64,000 bases of DNA from Actinomadura graeca. GTDB lineage: Bacteria > Actinomycetota > Actinomycetes > Streptosporangiales > Streptosporangiaceae. This document shows positions 8,919 to 17,293 of this stretch, in pieces; position 1 is the stretch's first letter; each line of letters starts with the position of its first letter. The position numbers were made by a program, and so were the translations under genes. The notes under the pieces are model-generated. The model did no database searches. It saw only the letters and a program-made list of their open reading frames with translations, and was not told the origin of the DNA. The stretch lies in NCBI RefSeq assembly GCF_019175365.1, contig NZ_CP059572.1, forward strand, positions 1,178,001 to 1,242,000, given 5' to 3'.

Positions 8919-11900
8919 ATGTGGTTCGGGGTTCTGGGGGCCGTCGAGGCCCGGGGCGGCGGCGGGGCCGTCGCGGTCGGCGGGCCCCGGGTGCGGGCGC
9001 TGCTCGCCATGCTCGCCCTGGACGCGGGCAGGGTCGTCCCGGCGGAGCGGCTGATCGACGGGCTGTACGGCGAGGAGGCGCCCGCCGGGGCGGCCAACGC
9101 CCTCCAGTCGCAGGTGTCGCGCCTGCGGCGGGGGCTGGGGGACGCGGGGCTCGTCGAGGGGCACCCGGCGGGATACCGGCTGGCCGTGGAGCGGGACACG
9201 GTGGACGCGCACGTCTTCGAACGCCTCGCGCGGGATGGGCGGGAGGCACTCGCCACCGGGGACAACACGGCGGCGGCCCGGCTGCTGGGAGAGGCGCTCG
9301 GGCTCTGGCGGGGGCCGGCCCTCGCCGGTGTCGACGCGCCGTTCGCGGCGGGGCAGGCGGTGCGGCTGGAGGAGCAGCGGGCGACCGCGGTGGAGGACCG
9401 TGCCGAGGCGGAGATCGGCCTCGGGTCGTGCGGGGCGGTCGTCGCGGAGCTGAGGGCGCTGGTGGAGCGGCACCCGCTGCGGGAGCGGGCGCGGGCGCTG
9501 CTCATGCGGGCCCTGTACGGCGACGGGCGGCAGGCGGAGGCGCTCGCGGTGTTCGAGGAGGGGCGGCGGCTGCTCGCGGACGAGCTGGGCGCCGACCCGT
9601 CGCCGGAGATGGCGGACGCGCACCTGGCCATCCTGCGGGGCGAGGCGGCGCCGCGGGCCGGGGCGGCGCGCGGCGCGGCGGCACGTCCCGTCCTGGCCGC
9701 GCCGCCCGCGCAGCTCACGAGCTTCGTGGGGCGCGAGGAGGAGGTGCGGCGGGTCGGGAAGATGCTCGCGGAGGGACGGCTGGTCACCCTGCTCGGGCCG
9801 GGCGGCGCGGGCAAGACGCGGCTGGCGATCGAGGCCGCCGGGCGGGAGGACGGCGAGGTCTGCTTCGTGGACCTCGCGCCGGTGGACCGCGGCGAGGTGG
9901 CCAAGGCGCTGCTCGCCGCGCTCGGCCTGCGCGAGAGCGGGATGCTGCCCGGATCCGGGGAGGCGCCTCGGGGGGCGGAGGAGCGGCTGGTCACGGCGCT
10001 GGCCGGGCGGCGGGTGCTGCTCGTCCTGGACAACTGCGAGCACGTCGTGGCGGCGGCCGCGCGGCTGGCGCACCGGCTGCTGAGCGCGTGCCCGGAGCTG
10101 CGGGTGCTGGCCACGAGCAGGGAGGCGCTCGCCGTCACGGGCGAGGCGCTGCGTCCGCTGCCGCCGCTGGAGGCGCCGCCCGAGGGGACGCCGGCCCGGG
10201 ACATGGCGTGCTACCCGGCGGTGCGGCTGTTTACCGACCGCGCCGCGGCGGTCCGGCCGGGCTTCGAGGTCGACGACGGGAACGCCGCCGCCGTCCTGCG
10301 GATCTGCGGGGCGCTGGACGGGCTGCCGCTGGCGATCGAGCTGGCGGCGGCGCGGCTGCGGTCGCTGCCCGTCACCGAGGTCGCGGCTCGGCTCGGCGAC
10401 CGGTTCAGGCTGCTGTCGCGCGGGAGCCGGGGCGCGGCCCCGCGCCACCGGACGCTGCGGGCCGTCGTCGAGTGGAGCTGGGACCTCCTCGATGCGCAGG
10501 AGCAGACCCTCGCGCGGCGGCTGACGGTGTTCTCCGGCGGGCTCACGCTGGAGGCGGCCTGCGAGGTGTGCGAGGTCGACGACGCCGACGAGCTGCTCGC
10601 CGGGCTGGCCGACAAGTCGCTGGTGCAGGCGGACGGCACCCGGTACCGGATGCTCGACACCGTCCGCGCCTTCTGCGCCGAGCGGCTGGAGGAGGCCGGG
10701 GAGACCGGGCGGTTCCGGCGGGCGCACGCGGCGTACTTCCTCGCCCTCGCCCGCCGCGCGGACCCGCACCTGCGCGGCGCGGGCCAGGTGGCGTGGCTGG
10801 AGGCGCTCGCCGCCGACCACGGCAACCTGCACGCGGCGCTGCGGCGGTCCGTCCGCCCGGACCCGGCGCTGGCGCTGCGGCTCGTCGCGTCCCTGTCGTG
10901 GTACTGGTGGCTGCGGGGGCGGATCGAGGGGACGGAGCTGGCCACCGGGCTGCTGGAGGTCGTCGGCCTGGACCCGCCCGCGGACCTGCACGAGGAGTAC
11001 GTCCTGTGCGTGGCGAACGCGATGGCGGGCGGCGGGCGGCCGGGCCGGTCGCTGGACCGGGCCGAGGAGTTGCTCAACGGGATCGCGGGCACGCTCAGGT
11101 ACCCGGTCACCACTGTGTTCTGGGCGCTGACGGCGGGGCCGGAGCGCACGAACGTCCCGGTCATGTCCCGGCAGATCGGCGACGACCTCTGGTCGCGGTC
11201 GCTGCTGCGGATGAGCGACGGGTTCGTGCGCCAGTTCCGCGGCGACCTGGAGGGCGCCGAGCGGGCGTGCGCCGAGGCCGTCGCCGGGTTCCGGGAGGCC
11301 GGGGACGGCTGGGGCATCGCCAACGCGCTCGACCCGCTCGCGCAGCTCGCCGACTGGCGCGGCGACCGCGCCCGTGCGCTGGCCCTGCTGGACGAGGCGC
11401 TCGCGCTCGTCGAGGGGCTGGGCGCGCTGGAGGACACCGCGGACCTGCTGTACCGGCGCGGCGACGTGCACGTCCACGCCGGGGACCTGGACGCGGCGCA
11501 CGCCGACTACACGCGCGGCGCGGGACTGTCGCGCCGCGCCGGCGCGCCCGACAAGGTCGCGGGCGCCCTCCACGGGCTCGGGCGGGTGGCGCGGCTGCGC
11601 GGCGACCTGCGCGAGGCGCGGCGGCTGCACGAGACGGCGCTGGGGTTCTCGTCCGAGCGGTTCATCGCCTCGGCCGTCCGCGCGCTGGCGCTGGTCGGGC
11701 TCGGCTGGGTCGAGGTCGACGAGGGAGCCGCGGCGCGGGCGCGGGAGCTGTTCCGCGAGGCCCTGGACGTGTCCGCCGACCACCCCGTCTTCATGCACCA
11801 GGCCGGCGCGGCCGTGGGCCTGGCGGGCGCGGACCTCGCGGACGGGGACGGGACGCGGGCCGCGCTGATGCTCGGCGCGGCGCGGGCGCTGCGCGGCGTG

Positions 11901-12038
11901 CACGTCACCGGTGACCCCGACATCGAGCGTGTCGCGGCCGGGGCGCGGGCCCTCGCCGGCGACGCCGCGTACGAGGCGTCCTACGCCCGGGGCGCCGGCG
12001 CGTCCCGCGCCGAGGCCCTCGCCCTCCTGCGCGGCTGA
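8919..12038 (+). CDS. SARP/AfsR-type transcriptional regulator with BTAD, NB-ARC and TPR domains
   Basis: I chose ATG 8919 because the protein then begins MWFGVLGAVEAR, the usual start of this family; an in-frame ATG at 8772 would add an Arg/Lys-rich stretch that looks like leader. It is 1039 residues long. In order: OmpR-like winged helix (about 1-95, with ERLIDGLYGEE), bacterial transcriptional activation domain (about 100-245), NB-ARC P-loop ATPase (Walker A GPGGAGKTR near 293) with RVLLVLDNCEHV and GLPLAIELAAARL, and C-terminal tetratricopeptide-like repeats. Such proteins activate secondary-metabolite or export genes by binding direct repeats with 11-bp spacing. Such repeats occur between this gene and the exporter gene just downstream, its likeliest target. 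No clear ribosome site precedes the ATG. Confidence 0.85.
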   Translation: MWFGVLGAVEARGGGGAVAVGGPRVRALLAMLALDAGRVVPAERLIDGLYGEEAPAGAANALQSQVSRLRRGLGDAGLVEGHPAGYRLAVERDTVDAHVFERLARDGREALATGDNTAAARLLGEALGLWRGPALAGVDAPFAAGQAVRLEEQRATAVEDRAEAEIGLGSCGAVVAELRALVERHPLRERARALLMRALYGDGRQAEALAVFEEGRRLLADELGADPSPEMADAHLAILRGEAAPRAGAARGAAARPVLAAPPAQLTSFVGREEEVRRVGKMLAEGRLVTLLGPGGAGKTRLAIEAAGREDGEVCFVDLAPVDRGEVAKALLAALGLRESGMLPGSGEAPRGAEERLVTALAGRRVLLVLDNCEHVVAAAARLAHRLLSACPELRVLATSREALAVTGEALRPLPPLEAPPEGTPARDMACYPAVRLFTDRAAAVRPGFEVDDGNAAAVLRICGALDGLPLAIELAAARLRSLPVTEVAARLGDRFRLLSRGSRGAAPRHRTLRAVVEWSWDLLDAQEQTLARRLTVFSGGLTLEAACEVCEVDDADELLAGLADKSLVQADGTRYRMLDTVRAFCAERLEEAGETGRFRRAHAAYFLALARRADPHLRGAGQVAWLEALAADHGNLHAALRRSVRPDPALALRLVASLSWYWWLRGRIEGTELATGLLEVVGLDPPADLHEEYVLCVANAMAGGGRPGRSLDRAEELLNGIAGTLRYPVTTVFWALTAGPERTNVPVMSRQIGDDLWSRSLLRMSDGFVRQFRGDLEGAERACAEAVAGFREAGDGWGIANALDPLAQLADWRGDRARALALLDEALALVEGLGALEDTADLLYRRGDVHVHAGDLDAAHADYTRGAGLSRRAGAPDKVAGALHGLGRVARLRGDLREARRLHETALGFSSERFIASAVRALALVGLGWVEVDEGAAARARELFREALDVSADHPVFMHQAGAAVGLAGADLADGDGTRAALMLGAARALRGVHVTGDPDIERVAAGARALAGDAAYEASYARGAGASRAEALALLRG

Positions 12039-12054
12039 CGGCGGCAGGGCCGGG

Positions 12055-12102
12055 CGGTCAGCCGGTCAGCGGCGGTCAGCGGACGGTGCGCGGACGGTCA
12101 GC
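12055..12102 (+). promoter_or_regulatory. CGGTCAGC direct-repeat array, candidate SARP operator
   Basis: CGGTCAGC occurs at 12055, 12063, 12073 and 12095, with a degenerate copy (CGGTGCGC) at 12084. The copies at 12073, 12084 and 12095 are exactly 11 bp apart. SARP regulators are known to bind heptameric direct repeats spaced 11 or 22 bp, close to the -10 element. A weak -10-like GACGCT lies at 12112, nine bases after the last repeat and six before the exporter ATG. Binding by the adjacent SARP is inference. Confidence 0.5.
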
Positions 12103-12123
12103 GCGGGCGCCGACGCTCCGTCC

Positions 12124-13671
12124 ATGTACTCACCGGCTCGCAAGTGGGGCACGTTCGCGATCTGCGGACTGCTCGCCATCGTCCCCAACATCGACCTGAC
12201 CGCGCTGAACCAGGCGATCCCGCACCTCGGCGCGGACCTGCACCCGTCCGCGACGCAGACGCTGTGGATCGCCGACGCCTACGGCTTCGCCCTCGCCGGG
12301 CTGCTGATCACGATGGGCGGCATCGGCGACCGCATCGGGCACAAGCGGCTGCTGCTGACCGGCACCGCCGTGTTCGCCGTCGTGTCGGCCGTGACGGCGT
12401 ACGCGCCCAGCGCGGAACTGCTGATCGCGGCACGGGCGCTGCTGGGCGTCGCGGGCGCGACGCTCATGCCGTCCTGCCTCAGCCTGATCCGCCGGGTGTT
12501 CACCGAGCCCGGGGAGCGGACGACGGCCGTCGGGCTCTTCATGGGCCTCGGCGGGCTCGCGGTGGGCCTCGGGCCCGTCGCCGGGGGCGCGCTGCTCGAC
12601 CACTTCTGGTGGGGATCCGTCTTCATGATCAACGTGCCGGTGATGGCCGTCGCGCTGGTCGCCGGGGCGCTGGTCCTGCCGGGGTCGCGGGTGCCCGGCG
12701 GGCCGGGGCGGATGGACGTGCTCGGCGTGCCGCTGTCGATCGCGGGCGTCCTCGGCCTGGTGTACGCGGTGAAGGAGGCGGCGGCGCACGGCGTGGACGG
12801 GCCCCGGGTCCCGGTGGCCGCCGTCCTCGGCGCGGCGGCGCTCGCCGCGTTCGCGGTGCGCCAGACGCGGGTGGACGAGCCGCTGGTGGACGTCCGGCTG
12901 TTCCGGCTCCCCGCGTTCAGCGGCTCGGTCGGCACCACCATGTTCGCGATGTTCGCCCTGGTCGCCCAGTCACTGATCTTCTCGCTGCTGTTCCAGCTCG
13001 CGCTCGGCTGGTCGCCGCTGCGGGCGGGCCTCGCGGGGCTGCCCGGAGCCGCCGGGGCCATGGTCGGCGGCGCGGCGCTGGCCCCGCCGCTCATCTCCGC
13101 GCTCGGCCGCGCCCGCGTCGTCGCGCTCGGCATGGCCGTCTCCGCCGGGGCCTTCTCCCTGTTCCTGACGGTCGGCCTGGACACCCCGTACCTGGCGATG
13201 GTCCCGATGATGGCGCTGTCGGGCCTCGGGATGGGGCTGGCGATGACCGTCACGTCCGACACCGTGCTCGCGTCCGTCCCGAAGGAGCGCTCGGGCGCCG
13301 CGTCCGCGCTCTCCGAGACGGCGACGGAGCTGGGCGGCGCGCTCGGCATGGCGATCCTCGGCAGCGTCCTCAACGCGGTCTACCGTGGCTCCCTCGACCT
13401 GCCCGCGGGCGTGCCCGGCCCGGCCGCGGCCGCGGCCCGCGACTCCCTCGCCGGTGCGCTGGAGGCCGCGGGCGCCCTGCCCGGCGGCGTCGCCGCCCAG
13501 GTCACCGCCGCCGCACGCGCCGCGTTCATGGACGGCATGCACGCCGCCCTCGCGTGCAGCGCGGTCTGCGCCGTCCTCGTGGCCGGCTTCGCCCTGGTCA
13601 CGCTGCGCTCCGTCCCCAAGGTCATCGAGGACGCCGAGGCCCCGGCACGCACCCCGGAGTGGAAAAAGTGA
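12124..13671 (+). CDS. MFS drug-export protein, DHA2 (14-TM) family
   Basis: This 515-residue integral membrane protein belongs to the EmrB/QacA branch of the major facilitator superfamily: proton-driven antiport of drugs or metabolites across the cytoplasmic membrane. Evidence is the first-helix motif DLTALNQAIPHLG, the loop 2-3 motif GGIGDRIGHKRLLL, motif C-like GLAVGLGPVAGGALLDHFWWGSVF and about 14 hydrophobic segments along its length. The start ATG 12124 gives a normal N-terminus (MYSPARKWGTF); a longer in-frame reading would overlap the regulator gene. It follows the SARP gene by 85 bases that carry direct repeats, so SARP control is likely. Its stop codon sits inside the palindrome at 13665. 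Confidence 0.88.
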   Translation: MYSPARKWGTFAICGLLAIVPNIDLTALNQAIPHLGADLHPSATQTLWIADAYGFALAGLLITMGGIGDRIGHKRLLLTGTAVFAVVSAVTAYAPSAELLIAARALLGVAGATLMPSCLSLIRRVFTEPGERTTAVGLFMGLGGLAVGLGPVAGGALLDHFWWGSVFMINVPVMAVALVAGALVLPGSRVPGGPGRMDVLGVPLSIAGVLGLVYAVKEAAAHGVDGPRVPVAAVLGAAALAAFAVRQTRVDEPLVDVRLFRLPAFSGSVGTTMFAMFALVAQSLIFSLLFQLALGWSPLRAGLAGLPGAAGAMVGGAALAPPLISALGRARVVALGMAVSAGAFSLFLTVGLDTPYLAMVPMMALSGLGMGLAMTVTSDTVLASVPKERSGAASALSETATELGGALGMAILGSVLNAVYRGSLDLPAGVPGPAAAAARDSLAGALEAAGALPGGVAAQVTAAARAAFMDGMHAALACSAVCAVLVAGFALVTLRSVPKVIEDAEAPARTPEWKK

Positions 13672-13695
13672 TATCACTTTGATAGTTTGCTGATA
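13665..13695. promoter_or_regulatory. 16-bp perfect palindrome plus TGATA repeats phased by 11 bp
   Basis: AAAGTGATATCACTTT at 13665-13680 is a perfect palindrome overlapping the exporter stop codon. TGATA occurs at 13669, 13680 and 13691, that is every 11 bp and so on one helix face. The ribosome site GAGGAGG and the SPFH-gene ATG follow directly. Cooperative side-by-side binding to tandem short sites is typical of ribbon-helix-helix repressors. The operon it precedes encodes such a protein, so autoregulation is plausible but inferred. Confidence 0.6.
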
Positions 13696-13710
13696 ACAGA
13701 GGAGGGGTTC

Positions 13711-14625
13711 ATGGACGAGGCGACGACGCGGGTGGAGATGCCCCGGCCGCAGATCTCGGAGCGGGCCGCGCGGGACGCGGGCGGCTGGCCGATGCTGGGG
13801 CTGGCGCTGGGACTGATCCTGCTGGGGGCCGTGGCCGTGCTCGCCGGGATCGCGGCCGGGGGCGCCGGGGCGCTCACGGCGGGGATCGTCGCGGGGGTCC
13901 TGCTCGTCGTGGCCGGGCTGGTCGTCGCGGCGGGGCTCACGCCGGTGGCGCCCGGCGAGGCCCGGGTGCTGCAGGTGCTCGGCCGGTACGCCGGGACGGT
14001 CCGCACCGACGGGCTGCGGTGGGTCAACCCGATCACCGACCGGCGGAAGGTCTCGACCAGGATCCGCAACCACGAGACCGGGATCGCCAAGGTCAACGAC
14101 CTGGACGGCAACCCGATCGAGATCTCGGCGGTGGTCGTGTGGCAGGTCCGCGACACGGCGCGGGCGACGTTCGAGGTCGACGACTTCGTGGAGTTCGTGG
14201 CGTTCCAGACGGAGGCGGCCGTCCGGCACATCGCGGGCAGCTTCCCCTACGACGCGCACGACCGGACCTCGCTGCGCGACAACGCCGACGAGATCACCGG
14301 GCAGCTGTCGGAGGAGCTGCGGCAGCGGGTGGCCTCGGCGGGCGTGGACATCATCGAGTCGCGGATCACGCGCCTGGCGTACGCGCCGGAGATCGCGCAG
14401 TCCATGCTGCGCCGCCAGCAGGCGGGCGCGGTGGTCGCGGCCCGTCAGCGGATCGTGGAGGGGGCGGTCGGCATGGTGCGGCTCGCGCTGGAGCGGCTGG
14501 ACGAGGAGAACGTGGTGGAGCTGGACGAGGAGCGCAAGGCGGCGATGGTCAGCAACCTGCTGGTCGTGCTGTGCGCCGACCGCGACGCCCAGCCGGTGGT
14601 GAACGCGGGCACGCTCTACCAGTGA
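13711..14625 (+). CDS. SPFH (stomatin/prohibitin-like) membrane protein
   Basis: The protein has 304 residues from ATG 13711, which follows GAGGAGGGG. Two hydrophobic segments (about residues 25-50 and 55-75) anchor it. The SPFH/Band 7 domain follows: [21 protein letters not shown], then [17 protein letters not shown] and later [26 protein letters not shown] split over the coiled-coil region. Such proteins form large ring assemblies in membrane microdomains. It starts a three-gene operon: its TGA overlaps the GTG of the ribbon-helix-helix gene by four bases. The upstream palindrome and phased repeats are probably its operator. The exact role of bacterial SPFH proteins of this subgroup is not established. 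Confidence 0.88.
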   Translation: MDEATTRVEMPRPQISERAARDAGGWPMLGLALGLILLGAVAVLAGIAAGGAGALTAGIVAGVLLVVAGLVVAAGLTPVAPGEARVLQVLGRYAGTVRTDGLRWVNPITDRRKVSTRIRNHETGIAKVNDLDGNPIEISAVVVWQVRDTARATFEVDDFVEFVAFQTEAAVRHIAGSFPYDAHDRTSLRDNADEITGQLSEELRQRVASAGVDIIESRITRLAYAPEIAQSMLRRQQAGAVVAARQRIVEGAVGMVRLALERLDEENVVELDEERKAAMVSNLLVVLCADRDAQPVVNAGTLYQ

Positions 14626-14840
14626 CCTCCGAGCGCAAGAAGATCCTGCTGCGGCTCGACCCGGCGGTGCACGACGCGCTCGCCAGGTGGGCCGGGGACG
14701 AGTTGCGCAGCACCAACGCACAGATCGAGTTCCTGCTGCGGCAGGCTTTGGCCGACGCCGGGCGGATGCCCGGGTCGGCGAAGCGGATGCGCCGCCCGGG
14801 GCGGCCGTCCAGAGCGGAAGGCGACGGGAGCGAAGAATGA
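14622..14840 (+). CDS. Small Arc-type ribbon-helix-helix protein
   Basis: This is a 72-residue protein starting at GTG 14622 inside the SPFH stop (GTGA overlap), and its own TGA overlaps the next ATG (ATGA). Residues 4-45 read as a ribbon-helix-helix: KKILLRLDPAVHDAL forms the strand and helix A, and STNAQIEFLLRQAL forms helix B, with the Arc-like NAQIE core. The tail is basic and Pro/Arg-rich (RMRRPGRPSR). RHH dimers bind short palindromes or tandem TGATA-like sites through the beta strand. Here the likely target is the operator upstream of its own operon. An antitoxin-like role is the alternative, although no toxin-sized partner is adjacent. Confidence 0.8.
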   Translation: MTSERKKILLRLDPAVHDALARWAGDELRSTNAQIEFLLRQALADAGRMPGSAKRMRRPGRPSRAEGDGSEE

Positions 14841-15460
14841 TCGAGACCCCGGATTCGTTGCCGGCGCGGATGTTCCTGCTGGCCTATGACCTGCGCAAGC
14901 AGAAGATGACCATGCACGGGTCGCAGCTCGGGTACGTGCTGCGGGCCGCCGCGCTGACCGAGCTGTACCTGGACGGGCGGCTCGGCGGGGACGACCGCCG
15001 CCCGGCGCCGGGCACGCCGGGCGACGACCCGTACGGGATGCTCGCCCAGATCTCGGGGTCGCGGCCCCGCACGTGGCGGTACTGGATCCGCAAGGACAGC
15101 CGCCCGTTCGTGGCGACCGTCCGCGAGGAGCTGAGGCGGGGCGGCTGGATCCGGGTGACCCGGTACCGCGCGTTCGGGCTGTTCCCGCGCGAGCGGGTGA
15201 CGGTGAAGGACCCGCGGGTGGTCAAGGCGCTGTGGGGCGGGGCGTCGTCGGCTCTGCGCGGGCGCCCGGTGGCGCACGTGAACAGCTACGACGCGGCGGC
15301 GGTGGCCCTGGCCGCGGCCGGGGAGATGAGGTCGGTGCTGCCGGGCCGTGACCGGCGGCGGCACCGGCGCCGCATCGCCGAGCTGACGGCCCGCTCGGGC
15401 CCGGCCGCGCCCGCCGTCCGCAAGCTGATCTCGGCCGAGCGCGCCGCCGCCGCGGGCTGA
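14837..15460 (+). CDS. GPP34 (GOLPH3-like) family phosphoprotein
   Basis: The protein is 207 residues long and translationally coupled to the RHH gene by an ATGA overlap. The N-terminal half has the GPP34 signature: LPARMFLLAYDLRKQKM, then GYVLRAAALTELYLDGRL, followed by a helical domain with VREELRRGGWIRVTRYRAFGLFP broken over two helices. In eukaryotes GOLPH3/Vps74 binds phosphatidylinositol-4-phosphate on Golgi membranes. Actinobacterial homologues are common but uncharacterised. Linkage to an SPFH protein suggests a shared membrane-associated function. The C-terminus is Arg-rich and could contact acidic phospholipids. Confidence 0.8.
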   Translation: MIETPDSLPARMFLLAYDLRKQKMTMHGSQLGYVLRAAALTELYLDGRLGGDDRRPAPGTPGDDPYGMLAQISGSRPRTWRYWIRKDSRPFVATVREELRRGGWIRVTRYRAFGLFPRERVTVKDPRVVKALWGGASSALRGRPVAHVNSYDAAAVALAAAGEMRSVLPGRDRRRHRRRIAELTARSGPAAPAVRKLISAERAAAAG

Positions 15461-15624
15461 CCCGGCGCGGCCCCGCCGGACGGCCGGGCGCAGCGCCGCG
15501 CGGACGGCCGGACGCGGCACGCCGGAGGGCCGGGCAAGGGCGGAGGGCTACAACGTTCGGCGGGCGGATCTTGTAACGGGGCGGCACCGCGACGGGGGGC
15601 GCGCGGGCCATAGCCTCGTCGGAC
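15461..15624. promoter_or_regulatory. Intergenic region with leaderless-type promoter for the acyltransferase gene
   Basis: The stretch is GC-rich and mostly featureless. TAGCCT at 15611-15616 fits the TAnnnT -10 pattern and lies eight bases before the ATG at 15625, with no ribosome site between them. This is compatible with leaderless transcription. I see no convincing -35 element. Confidence 0.35.
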
Positions 15625-16311
15625 ATGGACCCCGAACGCCTGATCTATCCCCTGCTCAAGCACGTCCTGCTCGGTCCCGCGATGCGCGTGGTGTTCCTGC
15701 CGAGGGTGAGCGGGCTGCGGCACGTCCCGCGGACGGGCCCGGTGATCCTCGCGGCGAACCATCTGGCGTTCCTCGACTCGTTCGTGCTGCCGCTCATGGT
15801 GCCGCGGCGGGTCCGCTTCCTCGGCAAGCACGAGTACTTCACCGGCCCCGGCACGCCGGGCCGGGCGATGGCGGCGTTCTTCCGCGGCGTCGGCGCCATC
15901 GCGGTCGACCGGTCGGGCGGCCGGGCCGCGCTCGACGCGCTCGACGCGCTCGACACCTCCGCGCGGGTGCTGGAGGGCGGCGGGGTGTTCGCGATCCACC
16001 CGGAGGGCACCCGCTCCCCCGACGGGCGGCTCTACCGCGGCCGCACGGGCGTGGCGCGGCTGGCGATGCGGACCGGCGCACCCGTGCTGCCGGTGGCGAT
16101 CGAGGGCACCGACCGGGTGCAGCCGCGCGGCCGGGCCGTCCCGAGGCCGGGGCGGATCGGGGTGCGGATCGGCCCGCCGCTGGACTTCGCCGGACGGGAC
16201 GCGGGGACCCCGCGCGGCCGCGCCGCCCGCGAGGTCACCGACGAGATCATGCGGGCGATCCGGGAGCTGTCGGGCCAGGAGTACGTGGACGACTACGCGC
16301 CCCGGCCATGA
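15625..16311 (+). CDS. PlsC-type lysophospholipid acyltransferase
   Basis: This 228-residue protein is a 1-acyl-sn-glycerol-3-phosphate acyltransferase-like enzyme that moves an acyl chain to a lysophospholipid at the inner membrane face. The catalytic HX4D motif is NHLAFLD (H46, D51). Motif II-like FLGKHEYF and the motif III block HPEGTRSPDGRLYRGRTG near residue 125 are present, followed by VLPVAIEGTDRV. The length matches the short actinobacterial PlsC proteins. It stands alone with its own likely promoter. Substrate specificity cannot be read from the sequence. Confidence 0.88.
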   Translation: MDPERLIYPLLKHVLLGPAMRVVFLPRVSGLRHVPRTGPVILAANHLAFLDSFVLPLMVPRRVRFLGKHEYFTGPGTPGRAMAAFFRGVGAIAVDRSGGRAALDALDALDTSARVLEGGGVFAIHPEGTRSPDGRLYRGRTGVARLAMRTGAPVLPVAIEGTDRVQPRGRAVPRPGRIGVRIGPPLDFAGRDAGTPRGRAAREVTDEIMRAIRELSGQEYVDDYAPRP

Positions 16312-16368
16312 TTCGAGCGCGGCCCCGAGGGCACCAGTAGGGGACGGACCGACGAACACGGAGACGAT

Positions 16369-16818
16369 GTGGAGATCAGTCTTGACCTGCTGCTGCCCCG
16401 TGACGCGGCGAGCGTCCCCGCGTCCCGCAAGATCCTGGACGCGGCCCTGCAGGCGCTCGGCGTGGAGGACCAGATCTGCGACGACATCGAGCTGATGCTC
16501 ACCGAGGCGTGCTCGAACGTGATCCGGCACGCCGAGAACGGCTCGGGCTACACGGTGCGCGCCACCATCCAGGACCTGCGCTGCGTGATCAAGGTGATCG
16601 ACTCGGGGCCCGGTTTCGAGCCGGACGAGATCCCGGTGCCCGGCCCGTCCGCCGAGCGGGGCCGCGGCCTGATGATCATGCGGATGCTGGCCGACGACGT
16701 CCGCTTCGCCTCCGTCCCCGACGACGGCGCGCTGGTCGCGCTGGAGAAGCGGCTGCGCTACGGCGAGGACAGCATCGGCGGGCGCCTCGCCGACGTCCGC
16801 GGCGCGGACGGGCGCTAG
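16369..16818 (+). CDS. RsbW/anti-sigma-like histidine-kinase-fold ATP-binding protein
   Basis: The 149-residue protein starts at GTG 16369 (MEISLDLLLPRDAASV), with GGAG about seven bases upstream. It is a single HATPase_c domain: the N box is ELMLTEACSNVIRHA (about 44-58), the G1 box DSGPGFEPDE (about 84-93) and the G2 box RGRGLMIMRML (about 101-111). This pattern matches the RsbW/SpoIIAB group, Ser/Thr kinases that sequester sigma factors or phosphorylate anti-anti-sigma proteins. No sigma factor or antagonist gene lies nearby, so the partner is unknown. The downstream ankyrin gene begins 10 bases after the stop and is probably co-transcribed. Confidence 0.87.
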   Translation: MEISLDLLLPRDAASVPASRKILDAALQALGVEDQICDDIELMLTEACSNVIRHAENGSGYTVRATIQDLRCVIKVIDSGPGFEPDEIPVPGPSAERGRGLMIMRMLADDVRFASVPDDGALVALEKRLRYGEDSIGGRLADVRGADGR

Positions 16819-16828
16819 CGGCGCGCCG

Positions 16829-17275
16829 ATGAACGGCCCGCCGGCGAACGGCCCGCACGCGCACGAGCCGCACGCGCACGAGCCGGACCGGGATCTGGAG
16901 GACTTCGCGTCCCGGCTGTTCGCGCTGGCCCGCGCGGGCGAGACCGCCCGGATCGTCGACTACGTCGAGGCCGGGGTGCCGGTGAACCTCGCCAACGACA
17001 AGGGCGACACGCTGCTCATGCTGGCCGCCTACCACGGCCACGCCGGGACCGTCCGGGCGCTCACGGAGCGCGGCGCTGACCCCGATCGGGCGAACGACCG
17101 GGGTCAGCGCCCGCTCGCGGGCGCGGTGTTCAAGAAGGAGCCGGAGGTGGTGCGGGCCCTGCTGGACGCGGGCGCCGACCCGCACGCGGGCTCCCCGTCC
17201 GCCGCCGACACGGCCCGCATGTTCGGCCATACCGAGTTCCTGGCCTGGTTCGGGGAGCCGCGCGGGCCCCGCTGA
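16829..17275 (+). CDS. Small ankyrin-repeat protein
   Basis: This protein has 148 residues with about three ankyrin repeats: GETARIVDYVEAGVPVN, GDTLLMLAAYHGHAGTVRAL, and EPEVVRALLDAGADPHAGS in the C-terminal half. Ankyrin repeats mediate protein-protein contact, and no catalytic motif is seen. The N-terminus has two copies of HAHEP (PHAHEPHAHEP). The gene follows the anti-sigma-like kinase gene by 10 bases, so the two may work together. A perfect 12-bp inverted repeat lies within it at 17073-17110. Confidence 0.82.
   Translation: MNGPPANGPHAHEPHAHEPDRDLEDFASRLFALARAGETARIVDYVEAGVPVNLANDKGDTLLMLAAYHGHAGTVRALTERGADPDRANDRGQRPLAGAVFKKEPEVVRALLDAGADPHAGSPSAADTARMFGHTEFLAWFGEPRGPR
17073..17110. 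repeat. 12-bp perfect inverted repeat inside the ankyrin gene
   Basis: GCGCTGACCCCG (17073-17084) and CGGGGTCAGCGC (17099-17110) are exact reverse complements separated by 14 bases. They lie entirely in coding sequence for the second and third ankyrin repeats. The repeat would form a strong mRNA hairpin; codon bias and repeat structure of the protein may partly explain it. Confidence 0.5.
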
Positions 17276-17293
17276 ACCGCCCGGCCGGGACGG

